A DNA stretch of 46,575 bases, from NCBI RefSeq assembly GCF_014201715.1, contig NZ_JACHFD010000029.1, positions 1 through 46,575 of the forward strand. The letters run 5' to 3'. Shown here piece by piece: positions 8,124 to 17,661 of the stretch. How positions within the stretch are numbered: position 1 is the stretch's first letter; every line of letters begins with the position of its first letter. Under the pieces are notes generated by a model. The model saw only the letters and a list, made by a program, of their open reading frames with translations, had not been told where the DNA came from and ran no database searches. The DNA comes from Haloferula luteola (GTDB lineage Bacteria; Verrucomicrobiota; Verrucomicrobiia; Verrucomicrobiales; Akkermansiaceae). The translations under genes and the position numbers were made by a program.

Positions 8124-10679
8124 ATGAAGGGCTGTAGGCATGGTGGCGTGGTTTGGACGTGGTTGGTCCGGATGGGTTTCGGGCTGATGGGTGCGGTGGC
8201 GGGGGCTGCAGAGCTTCCCCGCTTGGATCCGTATGCGCCGGATGAGTGGACTTTGCATCTATGGCATCTGGACGAGAGCAGGGCACCGTTTTGGGATTCG
8301 GTGAAAGGGGGATTTCATCTCCAGGGGTTGCTCAATGGCGCGGAAGCAGGCCAGGTGGGTCTACCAGGAATGGACCGATGCGTGACTTTTCACCGAGATG
8401 CGGGCGGGGTGCGGGGAAGCATGGATTTCAAAGGTGGAATTCTCTTGGGAATGCCGGGGCTGGCCGATGGAGATGCCGACAATGCTCCACCGGATTTCGG
8501 ATATGCCGGGGAGGATGGTGCCTTCACGGTTGAAGCTCTGGTGAAGTTCGATTTGTTGCCATGGGAGGCGGGAACGACGGCGATGAGCGTGGTTTCAATG
8601 GATGGAGAGGGCGACCATCGGAGGTTCAATTTTCGGGTGGAGAAGAGTGGCTTTCTGGCTTTTTTGCCGCTTTCAGGAGGGGGCGGGGCGTTGGCAGCGA
8701 TTCCGATATCCGGGGTTCATGCCATTGAGGTGGGAAAGTGGTTCCATGTGGCGGTGAGCTATGACGGCAACGAGGGGACGCCGAATAATCTGGCGTTGTA
8801 TTGGACGCGTTTGGACGCTGGAGAGAAGGAGGCCCATCTGATTGGCAAGGGGAGCATGGTCGAGGATTTGCCGAGAAGCCCGGGTGATTTCGCGATCGGA
8901 AATGAAGCTCGCGAGGAGTATGGGATCGGTGAAGCTGAGCCGTTCGATGGATGCATTGACGAGGTGCGAATCAGTTCGGTCGCGCGAGCCGCGGACGAGT
9001 TTTTGATGACGCCGGTGGAAGACCGAGGCGGAAGGGTGGCACGGGAAATCGGACCTCATCAGGCGGGGCCGCCACAGGTGAAATTGACGGGGATTCGAAT
9101 CGATGGTGACCCCGTCAGTCGACCTTTGATCCCACATATGGTGCTGCCGCCGGGGCCACATCGATTGGACTTCGACTACGAGTTGATCCCCTTGTCGGGT
9201 CAGCGTCCGATCGAGGTGCTGGCGCGAATGAAGGGAGGAGATGAGCGGTGGCGGGACAGTGTGCCGGGAATGACCTTGATTGCGGAGGTGTTGGATGAGG
9301 GAGGGCGCGCGCTGTCGGTGATCCAATTTGCGATGAGCGGTGCGAGTCGCGGGTGGCGGACGGGATTGGAGGACTCGGAGTGGGCGATGCGTCATGAGCC
9401 GATTTTCATTCCACCGGAAGGAAAGGCGTTGCGAATTTCCCTGACCTCGGGAACGGAAGACACGACCGGCTTGGCGGTGATCGATGATCTGCAGTTGATG
9501 ATTCGCGGGGCGGATGGGGGAGGCAATTCACTGTGGTCCAACGGATCTTTTTCAGAAGGAGTAAGAATTGAGGATCCAGATGGGGTTCCTGAGGGGTGGC
9601 AGCGATCAGGCTCCGCACCGACGATTGGGCGAATGGTGACGTTGGGCGGCAACACGATGTTGGCATTGATCGATGGCGATCAGGCCGCGAGTGGGAGTTG
9701 GTCTCGCACCGAAGTCCTGCCCGAACTGGGGGAGGAAGGAGCGACGCTGCTGTTGAAGTGGAGAGAGATGTTCAACGTGATCGGGGGAAGCACTCGGCGC
9801 TCGACCTTTCCCAATGTCCCGTCCGGGTCTTATGATTTTGAGGTGGCTGCGGTGACGACGGACGAAGCTCCGGTGGGATATCATCTGTTGTATCCGTTTG
9901 AGATTCGATTTCCGTTCTGGAGTCGGCCATGGTTCTGGGGGCTTGCGGTGGGATTGATTGCGGCATCGGTGGCCATTGGGGTGATCAGTGATTTGCGCCG
10001 CCGCGCGAGTCGGAGGCTATCGGTTCTGAAAGTGAAGAATGCACTGGCATCGGATCGGGCACGGATTGCCCGAGACATGCACGACGATTTGGGTACCCGA
10101 ATTACGCGACTGACTATGAATGCGGCGCTGGCCAATCGCGATTTTGCGCGGGAGCCGGGTGAAGTGCCACGGCACCTGGGGAATCTGTCGGCTTCCGCGC
10201 GTGAGCTGGTGGAAACGATGGAGAGCTTGGTGTGGGCGATCGATCCCGCGAATGACAGCTTGGATCAGTTGGGGGAACGCCTGACACGGATGGCGGAGGA
10301 GGTTTTCCAGGACAGCGAAGTGCAATATGATCTGGAGGTTCCGTTGGTTCTTCCGGAGTGGCCGCTGCGTGCGGAACCGCGCCATCACTTGGTGTTCGCG
10401 GTGAAGGAATCGCTGCACAATGTGGTTCGCCATGCAGGTCCTTGCCAGGCGTGCCTTTCCATGAGGTTGGAGGAGGGATGGTTGAAGATCCGCATCGAAG
10501 ATGACGGCAGAGGATTTGAGAGAACCGAGCGCCCTTCCGGAAATGGGCTCGGCAATTTGCGACATCGCATGGAGAGTGTCGGGGGGATTTGCCGAATCGA
10601 CAGTTCTCCAGGCAAAGGAACCCGCGTGCAGTTGGACTGCCCATTGGAAAGCTTGTTGAGAGATCCGAGGAACGTATGA
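8124..10679 (+). CDS. Membrane histidine kinase with LamG-type sensor domain
   Basis: About 851 residues. After a signal-like N-terminus, residues about 40-300 form a LamG or concanavalin-like jelly roll (TLHLWHLDES, FTVEALVKFD, WFHVAVSYDGN, FDGCIDEVRIS). A central beta-rich region follows, ending in a Y_Y_Y-like strand set (FPNVPSGSYDFEVAAV). One membrane helix lies near residue 600 (PWFWGLAVGLIAASVAIG). The cytoplasmic part is HisKA_3 (ARIARDMHDDLG, phospho-acceptor His about residue 653) plus a HATPase domain (KESLHNVVRHAG N-box, DDGRGF and NGLGNLRHRMESVGG G-boxes). This is a NarL/DesK-type kinase. It overlaps the next response regulator by ATGA and lies 69 bases after the DUF1501 gene, so the kinase may sense a carbohydrate handled by that pair. 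A LamG ectodomain instead of the usual beta-propeller is unusual. A TTG at 8106 is an alternative start. Confidence 0.88.
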   Translation: MKGCRHGGVVWTWLVRMGFGLMGAVAGAAELPRLDPYAPDEWTLHLWHLDESRAPFWDSVKGGFHLQGLLNGAEAGQVGLPGMDRCVTFHRDAGGVRGSMDFKGGILLGMPGLADGDADNAPPDFGYAGEDGAFTVEALVKFDLLPWEAGTTAMSVVSMDGEGDHRRFNFRVEKSGFLAFLPLSGGGGALAAIPISGVHAIEVGKWFHVAVSYDGNEGTPNNLALYWTRLDAGEKEAHLIGKGSMVEDLPRSPGDFAIGNEAREEYGIGEAEPFDGCIDEVRISSVARAADEFLMTPVEDRGGRVAREIGPHQAGPPQVKLTGIRIDGDPVSRPLIPHMVLPPGPHRLDFDYELIPLSGQRPIEVLARMKGGDERWRDSVPGMTLIAEVLDEGGRALSVIQFAMSGASRGWRTGLEDSEWAMRHEPIFIPPEGKALRISLTSGTEDTTGLAVIDDLQLMIRGADGGGNSLWSNGSFSEGVRIEDPDGVPEGWQRSGSAPTIGRMVTLGGNTMLALIDGDQAASGSWSRTEVLPELGEEGATLLLKWREMFNVIGGSTRRSTFPNVPSGSYDFEVAAVTTDEAPVGYHLLYPFEIRFPFWSRPWFWGLAVGLIAASVAIGVISDLRRRASRRLSVLKVKNALASDRARIARDMHDDLGTRITRLTMNAALANRDFAREPGEVPRHLGNLSASARELVETMESLVWAIDPANDSLDQLGERLTRMAEEVFQDSEVQYDLEVPLVLPEWPLRAEPRHHLVFAVKESLHNVVRHAGPCQACLSMRLEEGWLKIRIEDDGRGFERTERPSGNGLGNLRHRMESVGGICRIDSSPGKGTRVQLDCPLESLLRDPRNV

Positions 10680-11317
10680 AAACCGAGACGAAAAGAACCC
10701 TGGCTTTGGTGGAGGATGACTCCGATTTGCGGCGTACTTTGATCGAGCTTCTTGCGGACGTGGATCATTGGGAGGTGGTCGGCGCATTTCCCAACGCTGA
10801 GGTGGCTGGGCCAGAGATCGTTCGTCTGCAACCGGATCTGGTGTTGATGGACATTCAGCTACCGGGAATGTCGGGAATCGAGCTGGCGGCGGCCTTGAAG
10901 TCCACTCTGCCGGAGGTGAGAATCCTGATGCTCACGGTTTACGACCACAGTCAGCGGGTATTTGATTCGCTGGCTGCGGGAGCCTGCGGATATTTGCTGA
11001 AGCGCGATGTGCCCACTCGACTGCGAGCTTCGCTGGAGGAGGCATGGGAAGGGGCCTGTCCGATTTCGAGTTCGGTGGCCCGAAAGGTTTTCCAGCACTT
11101 CGTCCAACCTCGCCCGGTTGATCGGGGAGAAGAGTTTGATTTGACCCCGCGCGAGCGAGAGACCTTGGACCTTCTTGCCAAGGGCAAACTCTATAAGGAG
11201 ATCGCCTCCGATTTGGAAATCGGGGTGGAGACCGTACGATATCACCTGCAGAACATTTACCGGAAGTTGCACGTGCGAACTCGGACGGAAGCCGTGGTGA
11301 AGTACTTCGGTCAGTAG
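10676..11317 (+). CDS. NarL/FixJ-family response regulator (partner of the LamG kinase)
   Basis: 213 residues. The receiver domain spans about 1-125 with the acidic pair EDD near residue 14, phospho-acceptor D59 (LVLMDIQLPG), Thr in LMLTVYD and Lys in GYLLKRD. The C-terminal LuxR-type HTH (LTPRERETLDLLAKGKLYKEIA, then VETVRYHLQNIYRKLHVRTRTEAV) would bind DNA. The ATG overlaps the kinase stop codon (ATGA), which defines the cognate pair. Likely targets are nearby genes, but no operator is recognised. The reading frame is open further upstream inside the kinase gene, but this ATG fits the domain start. Confidence 0.93.
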   Translation: MKTETKRTLALVEDDSDLRRTLIELLADVDHWEVVGAFPNAEVAGPEIVRLQPDLVLMDIQLPGMSGIELAAALKSTLPEVRILMLTVYDHSQRVFDSLAAGACGYLLKRDVPTRLRASLEEAWEGACPISSSVARKVFQHFVQPRPVDRGEEFDLTPRERETLDLLAKGKLYKEIASDLEIGVETVRYHLQNIYRKLHVRTRTEAVVKYFGQ

Positions 11318-11641
11318 GCGATCCCCCCTTTTTGTGGGAGATTTGGCGGAGAGGAAGAGCAAGCGACCGCATTCGATCCATGAATGGATGGTGGGCGCTG
11401 TTTTCTAAGTCGCTTGTGAACAGATGAAATGGGGATCCGAGCCGTGAGGGAGGGGGAGCGGCGATTGCCGAGGTGGTGGCAAGGTCCTTTGTGGATGGTG
11501 TCTCGGGTGAGGAGCTTTTTTGACATCGAGGCGTCCATGGGAAGGATGGTGGAATTCAAGACCTGGGGTGGTGTTGAGATTGCAACGGAGATTTGACTTT
11601 TTTAACGGATGACAATGATAGCCTGTGGAACGAGGACGGTG
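11318..11641. other. Intergenic region before the GH78-like gene
   Basis: About 320 bases without a convincing gene. No clear terminator follows the response regulator. A GAGG ribosome site is at the right edge. I see no recognised operator or RNA. Confidence 0.5.
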
Positions 11642-13387
11642 ATGCGCCTGATCGGCGTGTTGTGGATGATGGTGGTGATGGTGCCTCCTCTCGGCGCGGC
11701 TCCCACCCATGTGGTTTCAGAGGAACCGGTGTCGGTGGAGAAGCTCGGCGACGGCGGGTGGTTGGTGGATTTTGGCAAGGTGACTTTCGGAAATCTCCAA
11801 ATTGCAGCACCTGAAGGGATGTCCGGTGTGGTGGAGGTGCGGTTTGGCGAAGCCTTGAAGGACGGAAGGGTGGATCGCAAACCACCTGGAACCGTGAGGT
11901 ACGCGGAAGTTCGTCAACATCTGATCGGCGGGCAAAGCCTTCGTGTGGCGCCCCCAGCCGATGCTCGCAATACGAAGCAACCGGAAGCGATCCTGACACC
12001 GCCGGAATGGGGAGTGCTGTTTCCTTTCCGCTGGGTGGAGCTCCACGGATGGAAGGGGGATCTGACGCTCCAAAATGTGCTGCGAAATTCTGTGTTTCTT
12101 GAGTCCTGGAATGATGAAGCGGCCTCGTTCGAGTGTTCTGATCCCCTGATTCAACGGATTTGGGGTCTGTGTAGGGACTCGATCAAAGCAACGTCTTTCG
12201 CGGGAATTTACGTGGATGGTGATCGGGAACGCATCCCTTATGAGGCGGATGCTTATCTGAATCAGTTGAGCCATTACGCGACGGACACGGATGTGGAGAT
12301 GGCCAGGGATACGTTTGATCACCTGCTCCGGCATCCGACCTGGCCGAGCGAGTGGGGGCCTCACATGGTGTTCATGGCGTATGCTGATTGGATGCATACG
12401 GGAGACCGTGAGGGTCTTGCTCAGCGCTATGAGGCTGTGAAATCCAAGTTGCTGATGGAACGGGTCGGGCCAGATGGATGGGTGACCAGCAATGAAAAGC
12501 AACGCAGCTGGAATGATATCGTCGACTGGCCTCAGGGCGAGCGAGATGGGTTTGAGCACCGGGAGGTCAATACGGTGGTCAACGCGTTTCACCTGAGGGC
12601 AGTTCAGTTGATGGGGGAAATGGCCCGGGCCTTGGGGAAGGAGCAAGAAGCGATGGCCTATGAGTCGCGTTTTGAAGAGCGAAAGCAGGCTTTTCAGGAA
12701 GCCTTTTTTCTACATGGCCGCGGAGCGTATCGCGACGGGGTGGGAAGCAATCACGCCTCTTTGCATGCGTCGATGTTCCCGTTGGCCTTCGGGTTGGTTC
12801 CTGAATCTGAGCAGGACGCGGTCGCGGAGATGCTCGTGGATCGGGGGATGAAGTGTTCGGTATACGGAGCGCAGTATCTACTGGAGGGATTATTTCAGGC
12901 AGGTCGGGGAGATGCGGGGCTTGGTTTGATGACGGCGAAGGGGGATCGGAGTTGGCGGCACATGGTGGAAAGTGGAACTACGGTGACGTGGGAAGCGTGG
13001 GACCAAAAATACAAACCGAATCAGGATTGGAACCATGCTTGGGGGGCTGCCCCTGCAAATCTGCTACCTCGATTCATTCTTGGGGTGGAGCCGGCGGAGC
13101 CGGGATGGTCGGTGGTCAGGATGGCACCCGTGCCTTGTGGTCTGAACGAAGCGAAGGGAAAGGTTCCGACCCCTCGGGGTCCGGTGGAGGTGCATTGGAA
13201 GAAAACAGGCACTTCGTATGGGCTGAAGTTCTCCCTGCCTGAGGGGATGAAAGCGCGGGTTTTGTTGCCTTACCGGGGTTCGGGGAAGGTATCTAAGGAA
13301 GAGGTACCTCTGCCCACACGAAGGGAGGGGAAGTGGATCCGAGTGGTCCCCGAGCAGGAGGGTGCAGGAACTCTCCTTTTGCGTTGA
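11642..13387 (+). CDS. GH78-like alpha-L-rhamnosidase family protein, secreted
   Basis: About 581 residues. The chosen ATG at 11642 has a GAGG 6 bases upstream and starts a clear signal peptide (MRLIGVLWMMVVM to PLGAAP); an ATG at 11609 would add 11 residues. Residues about 20-150 are a beta-sandwich of the rhamnosidase N-terminal type (WLVDFGKVTFGNLQI). From about 165 to 490 comes the six-hairpin catalytic barrel (CSDPLIQRIWGLCRDSIKAT, then VDGDRERIPYEADAYLNQ, WNDIVDWPQGERDG and TVTWEAWDQK), with the acidic residues expected for a retaining or inverting pocket. A short beta domain closes the protein. It likely cleaves rhamnose or related sugars from polysaccharide outside the cytoplasm; exact specificity cannot be read. 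It stands alone, downstream of the two-component genes and separated from them by about 320 bases. Confidence 0.85.
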   Translation: MRLIGVLWMMVVMVPPLGAAPTHVVSEEPVSVEKLGDGGWLVDFGKVTFGNLQIAAPEGMSGVVEVRFGEALKDGRVDRKPPGTVRYAEVRQHLIGGQSLRVAPPADARNTKQPEAILTPPEWGVLFPFRWVELHGWKGDLTLQNVLRNSVFLESWNDEAASFECSDPLIQRIWGLCRDSIKATSFAGIYVDGDRERIPYEADAYLNQLSHYATDTDVEMARDTFDHLLRHPTWPSEWGPHMVFMAYADWMHTGDREGLAQRYEAVKSKLLMERVGPDGWVTSNEKQRSWNDIVDWPQGERDGFEHREVNTVVNAFHLRAVQLMGEMARALGKEQEAMAYESRFEERKQAFQEAFFLHGRGAYRDGVGSNHASLHASMFPLAFGLVPESEQDAVAEMLVDRGMKCSVYGAQYLLEGLFQAGRGDAGLGLMTAKGDRSWRHMVESGTTVTWEAWDQKYKPNQDWNHAWGAAPANLLPRFILGVEPAEPGWSVVRMAPVPCGLNEAKGKVPTPRGPVEVHWKKTGTSYGLKFSLPEGMKARVLLPYRGSGKVSKEEVPLPTRREGKWIRVVPEQEGAGTLLLR

Positions 13388-13428
13388 TTGCGAGTGGATC
13401 ACGGCGAATGAAAGTCGTGAATGGAAAG

Positions 13429-13440
13429 AGGGATATCCCT
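13429..13440. promoter_or_regulatory. Perfect 12-bp palindrome AGGGATATCCCT
   Basis: A perfect palindrome inside a larger imperfect one (flanks GAATG and CATTC), 40 bases after the GH78-like gene. It could be a protein binding site or part of a 3' hairpin; nothing else supports a function. Confidence 0.3.
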
Positions 13441-13638
13441 TCATTCGGAGGGTGCCTGAAGCTGTCCATACCCCATTTGTTTTCCGCTCGCTGAAATTTC
13501 TCAGTTGATAATACGTATGAAAAGCGAGTAATGGTTTTCTCGTCAGCCGATAAGAACCGCTACCCTTCAAGGGTTTGCAGGCTAAGCGACTGAAACACAC
13601 AGATTTCCCTGCATCTTGGGTTGATACAAGGGATACTT

Positions 13639-13678
13639 GGCGGTTCGGATGTGCACGTCCGAACCGCCTCTGTTTTTT
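13639..13678 (+). terminator. Rho-independent terminator
   Basis: Perfect 11-bp stem GGCGGTTCGGA / TCCGAACCGCC (13639-13649 with 13658-13668), 8-base loop, then CTG and six T. It points along the plus strand, 250 bases past the GH78-like stop, so it ends that transcript or a small RNA lying in the 407-base gap 13388-13794. A weak promoter-like pair (TTGATA at 13505, TAATGG at 13529, 18-bp spacer) would give a transcript of about 140 nt. The rest of this gap shows no gene. Confidence 0.85.
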
Positions 13679-13794
13679 AAGGGGGGATGATCGACTCTGT
13701 CGTGATGCCGTTTAGGCAGGAAGTGCTGGGGAAACGGCAGGGGAGGCACGTTTCTGGAGTCGCATGAGCCCGAAGGGCCGGAGAGGATCCGGGT

Positions 13795-14430
13795 TCAGGG
13801 CCGTTGCTTTGCGTGAAGGAATTTGAGGGCCGCTTCGGTGCGGCAGTTGACGTGGAGCTTCTCGTAGATCTGGCGGAGATGCCAGCGCACGGTCTCGATG
13901 CTGATTTGAAGCTCCTGGGCGATCTCTTTGTTAAAGAGCCCTTTGGAGAGAAGCTGGAGCACTTCGTTTTCGCGGTTGGAAAGGTGATCGATCTGGTGGG
14001 CACGGGTGGGGACCTCTCGGAACGATTCGACGACCTTAAGGGCGATGACAGGAGTCATGGGGGCACCGCCATCGAGCATTTCTTCGATGGCGCGAACGAT
14101 GTCGGAGGGACTGCTGCGTTTCAGGATGTAGCCACTGGCACCGGCTTTGAGGGCATCGAAGATTTTCTCACCATCTTCGTAGATGGTGAGGATGAGGACG
14201 CGGGCCTCAGGCTGGAGGTTCTTAATCCGAGCGGTGCACTCGATGCCGTCCATGCCCGGGAGGTTGATGTCCATCATCACGAGGTCAGGACTCAGTTCGG
14301 GGATCTTGGCTTCGGCATCCTCTCCGGTTTCGAACGAGGCGATGCACTGGCATCCAGAGATGGAATTGACCAATTCGGCGAGGCTCTCACGAATGGTGGG
14401 ATTGTCTTCGACGATGGCGATGCGGGTCAT
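13795..14430 (-). CDS. NarL/FixJ-family response regulator (partner of the propeller kinase)
   Basis: 211 residues. The receiver domain has ED at residues 8-9, phospho-acceptor D54 ([10 protein letters not shown]), Thr in LILTIYED and Lys in GYILKRS. The C-terminal LuxR HTH ([22 protein letters not shown], then [23 protein letters not shown]) is complete. The start codon overlaps the stop of the upstream kinase gene by 4 bases, so the two form a cognate pair. Close in sequence to the regulator at 10676-11317, suggesting paralogy. Confidence 0.94.
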   Translation of the reverse strand: MTRIAIVEDNPTIRESLAELVNSISGCQCIASFETGEDAEAKIPELSPDLVMMDINLPGMDGIECTARIKNLQPEARVLILTIYEDGEKIFDALKAGASGYILKRSSPSDIVRAIEEMLDGGAPMTPVIALKVVESFREVPTRAHQIDHLSNRENEVLQLLSKGLFNKEIAQELQISIETVRWHLRQIYEKLHVNCRTEAALKFLHAKQRP

Positions 14431-17400
14431 GGGGTGGCGGGGTGACGTTGGGACTGGGGTGCTTCGAGGGGCAGGGTGAGCTGAATGGTGGTGCCTGTGG
14501 AGCCGCTTTCAAGCTCCATGGTTCCACCAACACTTTCCATGCGACTCCTCATGTTGCCGAGGCCATTGCGCAAGTGGGTTGCGGTGTTGGGATCAAATCC
14601 CAGCCCGTTGTCGATGACTCGGGCGATGATGTGAGTGGGAGAAACGGAGAGCTGGAGCTTGATTTCGGTAGCGTGGGCGTGTTTGAGGGCATTGTTGACG
14701 GCCTCATTGACGGCCATCAGGAGGTGGTGACGTTGCCGGGAGTCCAAGCTGCGCTCCGGGATGTCGCCGTCGATTTCGAAGCGCCCGCGCAGCCCTGCGG
14801 CATCGGCGCTTTCTCGAACTCTTGAGCAAAGGTAGTAGAGTGTGGAGGAGAGAAGGTCGTTGGCGGGATTGACGGTCCAGACGATTTCGTCGAGCGACTT
14901 GGCCATGTGTCGGGCGCGACTGACGATTGAGTCGACCTTGTTTTTCTGGTCGCCTGCGGCAAGGGAGTTGGAGAGGAGGGTGCCGATGAGGTTGACCTCA
15001 GTGAGGCTGGCACCTAGATCATCGTGGAGGTCACGAGCAATCCGCGAACGCTCGGCTTCGACGCGTCTTGCCTGACGAAGGGCGAGAACTTTATGGCGAA
15101 CTTTGCGAAGGGACCAAGCTCGGATTCCGATGCCTGTAGCCGTCATAAGGAGCAAGAGAACCAGCATCTGAAAGGGGGCGGTTTCCCAAAAGTGCGGGAT
15201 GACGACGAGGTCGATGCTGGCGGTGGAGCCGGAGCCCTCTTCGGTTTCGACCACGCGAGCTTCGAAGCGAAATTTGCCGGGCGGCAGGGATGCGTAAGCG
15301 ATCGAGCGGGAACCTCGTAGTTCCTGCCATTCGTTTTCCAGGCCGGACATGCGGTATCGAATGACCCGGTTCTGTGGATGGGTGAACTCAGGCGCGGCGA
15401 GTTCGATGCGCAAGGTGCCGGACCCGGGTTCGAGGCGGAGGGGCTCAGAGGGAGAGAGTCGGGAGCGTTTCCAAAACACTCCGGAGTCGTTGGCGGCAGA
15501 TTCGATATAGAGAGGGACCGTGGTTTGGGATTTCTCGATTTCGGCGGGATCCAAGCGAATGGCGCCTGAAGGGAGCGCAAACCAAAGGCGTCCTTCCGGA
15601 TCGGAATCGCAGAGGTTGCCATATTCACCGGTAAATTGAGGAGAAGGCAGACCATCGCCGCGGCCGAGCACGAGCAATCCTCCGGCCGGTGTGTTGGGAC
15701 GAGTGGGGTCCATCCGTTGCAACCCCGTATCGGTGCCTAGCCAGAGACTGCCATTTTGGTCCTCAAGGATTTGAGAGACGGTCTGACTGACCAACCCCTC
15801 GGCAGTGGTCCAGTGCCGAGGTTCCGGGTGATTGAAGCGGTAGAGCCCTTGGCCCAGGGTGCCCACCCAAATGGCCCCATCCCGGGTCTCCAACAAGCAG
15901 GAGGCAAGGATGAGGTTTCCTTGGTTGGGGTCGTCGATGCGATCCCAGCTGGATTTCTGAAAACGCCAGAGACCGTCCCCTGCGGTGGCGACCCAGATGC
16001 GTTGTTGAGTGTCTTCGAGGACGTCGAGAATGCGCCGAAACGAGGGCATCTCAGGAGTGGCAGGTCCTTGATTGCCCTCAGCGGTCCAGCGCTCGATAAA
16101 GGCGTGCGGGCGGTCTCTTTCTGAGCTGCCGCTCAGTACGGTACCGTCGTGAAATTCGAGCAGGCTGGAATACGGTTCGGAGGGGTCGGAACTGGGAAGC
16201 TGGTCGAGTTGCCCAGAGGATCGATCGAATCGGTAGATGCCTCGATCGTAAGTGGCCACCCAGACGGAATCATCGCCTCGGGGGAGGAGAGCGCGAACTG
16301 CTCCAAATGGGCTCCCCGAGACATCGGGGATCGATTGCACAAAGTTGTTCCCTTGGAGCTGGAAGAGGCGCCCGCCATCGGTTCCCGCCCACACGCTCCC
16401 GTCTGGTCCCACGGCGACGGAGGTGGTGACTGTGCGCCCCAATCCCTCGGGAGCCGTGAATGTTTCAAACCACTGGCGGCGGAGGAGATTGAGACCTCCA
16501 CCGTTGGTTCCCGCCCAAATGAGTCCCTCCTGATCGAGGGTGAGGCAGCGCACGTCGTTGAGCGAAACCATGCCCATGCGGGCGTCGAGGACCGACCATT
16601 GCTGGTCCCGGTAGAGGAGGATTCCGGAGTCGCGAGTGGCCAGCCAAAGTTGGCCGTTGTCATCGGGCCGGCAGCTGAAAACAAAGGTGTCGGGGCCGGT
16701 GGGGAGTTCGGAAATGACGTTCTCCCAGCCGTTGGCTTCTTTGCGGTAGAGCACTCCATTTCCCGCGACCCAGAGATGCCCGTCAGAGGTGATGCAGAGG
16801 TCACGGAGGTCCTTGCCAATCCATGGACCCGGGACGGTTTCCACCGAGGTCAGGGAGGCGGGATCGATGCGGCAGAGGCTTTCCGAGGAGAGAACCCAGA
16901 GGTGCCCGTCAGGGAGTTCACTGAAAGCTCGTACATCGGGGAGATGGACCGGAAGAGAAACTTCGTCGAGCTGCCCGTTCTGCCATCTCCAGCAGGCGCG
17001 ATAGGCGCCGATCCAAACGGCCCCATCATGGGTGGTGCCGAGCGAATAGACGATCTGACCCGTCGTGCCCGGGACGGGATGCCAACGATCCCCCTCCAGG
17101 TAGGCAGCACCGTTGTTGGTGCCTGCCCACACGCGCCCCTGGGAATCGAGTTCGACCGCATGAACTTGGGTGCCGGGGACGCCTTGAGCGAGGGAGTGGA
17201 TCTCGAAGTGAAGTCCATCGAAGCGAGCCAGTCCGTTGCCCGTGGCAACCCACAGGAAACCCTCGGCATCCCGGATGACATCACTGACGACGTTGCTGGG
17301 CAGTCCGTCGTTGGTCTGCCAAAAATCGTTGAGGTAGTCGGCAGCCTTGGCGGGAAGGAAAAGGGCGAGTGCGCAGAGCAGGGTAGTGCGCTGCGAGAGA

Positions 17401-17468
17401 TGGAGGAGGGCCCGACGGAGCCATGGGCAAAATGGTGGGCCACTTCGGTTCATGTCGGGCGCGAGCAT
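14427..17468 (-). CDS. Hybrid sensor: two-component propeller plus histidine kinase
   Basis: 1013 residues. A signal-type N-terminus ([15 protein letters not shown]) leads to a large periplasmic beta-propeller of about a dozen reg_prop blades with the repeating G-x-(I/L/V)-W-(V/A/L)-(A/G)-T pattern (for example [33 protein letters not shown]). Then come a Y_Y_Y domain (around residue 690-755, [12 protein letters not shown]), one membrane helix near 775, HisKA_3 ([11 protein letters not shown], His815) and HATPase ([33 protein letters not shown]). It has no receiver or DNA-binding domain of its own; the regulator downstream supplies them. Related Bacteroidetes hybrid sensors bind oligosaccharides in the propeller, so a glycan signal is plausible. 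It is divergent from the giant repeat protein gene, about 190 bases away. An internal ATG at 17453 is an alternative start. Confidence 0.93.
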   Translation of the reverse strand: MLAPDMNRSGPPFCPWLRRALLHLSQRTTLLCALALFLPAKAADYLNDFWQTNDGLPSNVVSDVIRDAEGFLWVATGNGLARFDGLHFEIHSLAQGVPGTQVHAVELDSQGRVWAGTNNGAAYLEGDRWHPVPGTTGQIVYSLGTTHDGAVWIGAYRACWRWQNGQLDEVSLPVHLPDVRAFSELPDGHLWVLSSESLCRIDPASLTSVETVPGPWIGKDLRDLCITSDGHLWVAGNGVLYRKEANGWENVISELPTGPDTFVFSCRPDDNGQLWLATRDSGILLYRDQQWSVLDARMGMVSLNDVRCLTLDQEGLIWAGTNGGGLNLLRRQWFETFTAPEGLGRTVTTSVAVGPDGSVWAGTDGGRLFQLQGNNFVQSIPDVSGSPFGAVRALLPRGDDSVWVATYDRGIYRFDRSSGQLDQLPSSDPSEPYSSLLEFHDGTVLSGSSERDRPHAFIERWTAEGNQGPATPEMPSFRRILDVLEDTQQRIWVATAGDGLWRFQKSSWDRIDDPNQGNLILASCLLETRDGAIWVGTLGQGLYRFNHPEPRHWTTAEGLVSQTVSQILEDQNGSLWLGTDTGLQRMDPTRPNTPAGGLLVLGRGDGLPSPQFTGEYGNLCDSDPEGRLWFALPSGAIRLDPAEIEKSQTTVPLYIESAANDSGVFWKRSRLSPSEPLRLEPGSGTLRIELAAPEFTHPQNRVIRYRMSGLENEWQELRGSRSIAYASLPPGKFRFEARVVETEEGSGSTASIDLVVIPHFWETAPFQMLVLLLLMTATGIGIRAWSLRKVRHKVLALRQARRVEAERSRIARDLHDDLGASLTEVNLIGTLLSNSLAAGDQKNKVDSIVSRARHMAKSLDEIVWTVNPANDLLSSTLYYLCSRVRESADAAGLRGRFEIDGDIPERSLDSRQRHHLLMAVNEAVNNALKHAHATEIKLQLSVSPTHIIARVIDNGLGFDPNTATHLRNGLGNMRSRMESVGGTMELESGSTGTTIQLTLPLEAPQSQRHPATP

Positions 17469-17661
17469 AGACGGTGGAGTGGGGATGGAAAACGGGAATC
17501 GATCTCGAGATGGGTGTCACAAAACCCTCCTCATGTGGGGGTATGCGAAACATCACCTTGGGATATCATGGCATGAGTCGAACCGGATCTATGTTTCCGG
17601 AGTTTCGACGAACCCGGGGAGGCATCAACCATCTCCCCGAAAGATCCAGACCCAGAACCCC

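Noticed and set aside
16149..17576. 475-codon plus-strand frame across the propeller kinase
   Set aside because: Antisense to repeated propeller blades; no start signals and no domain.
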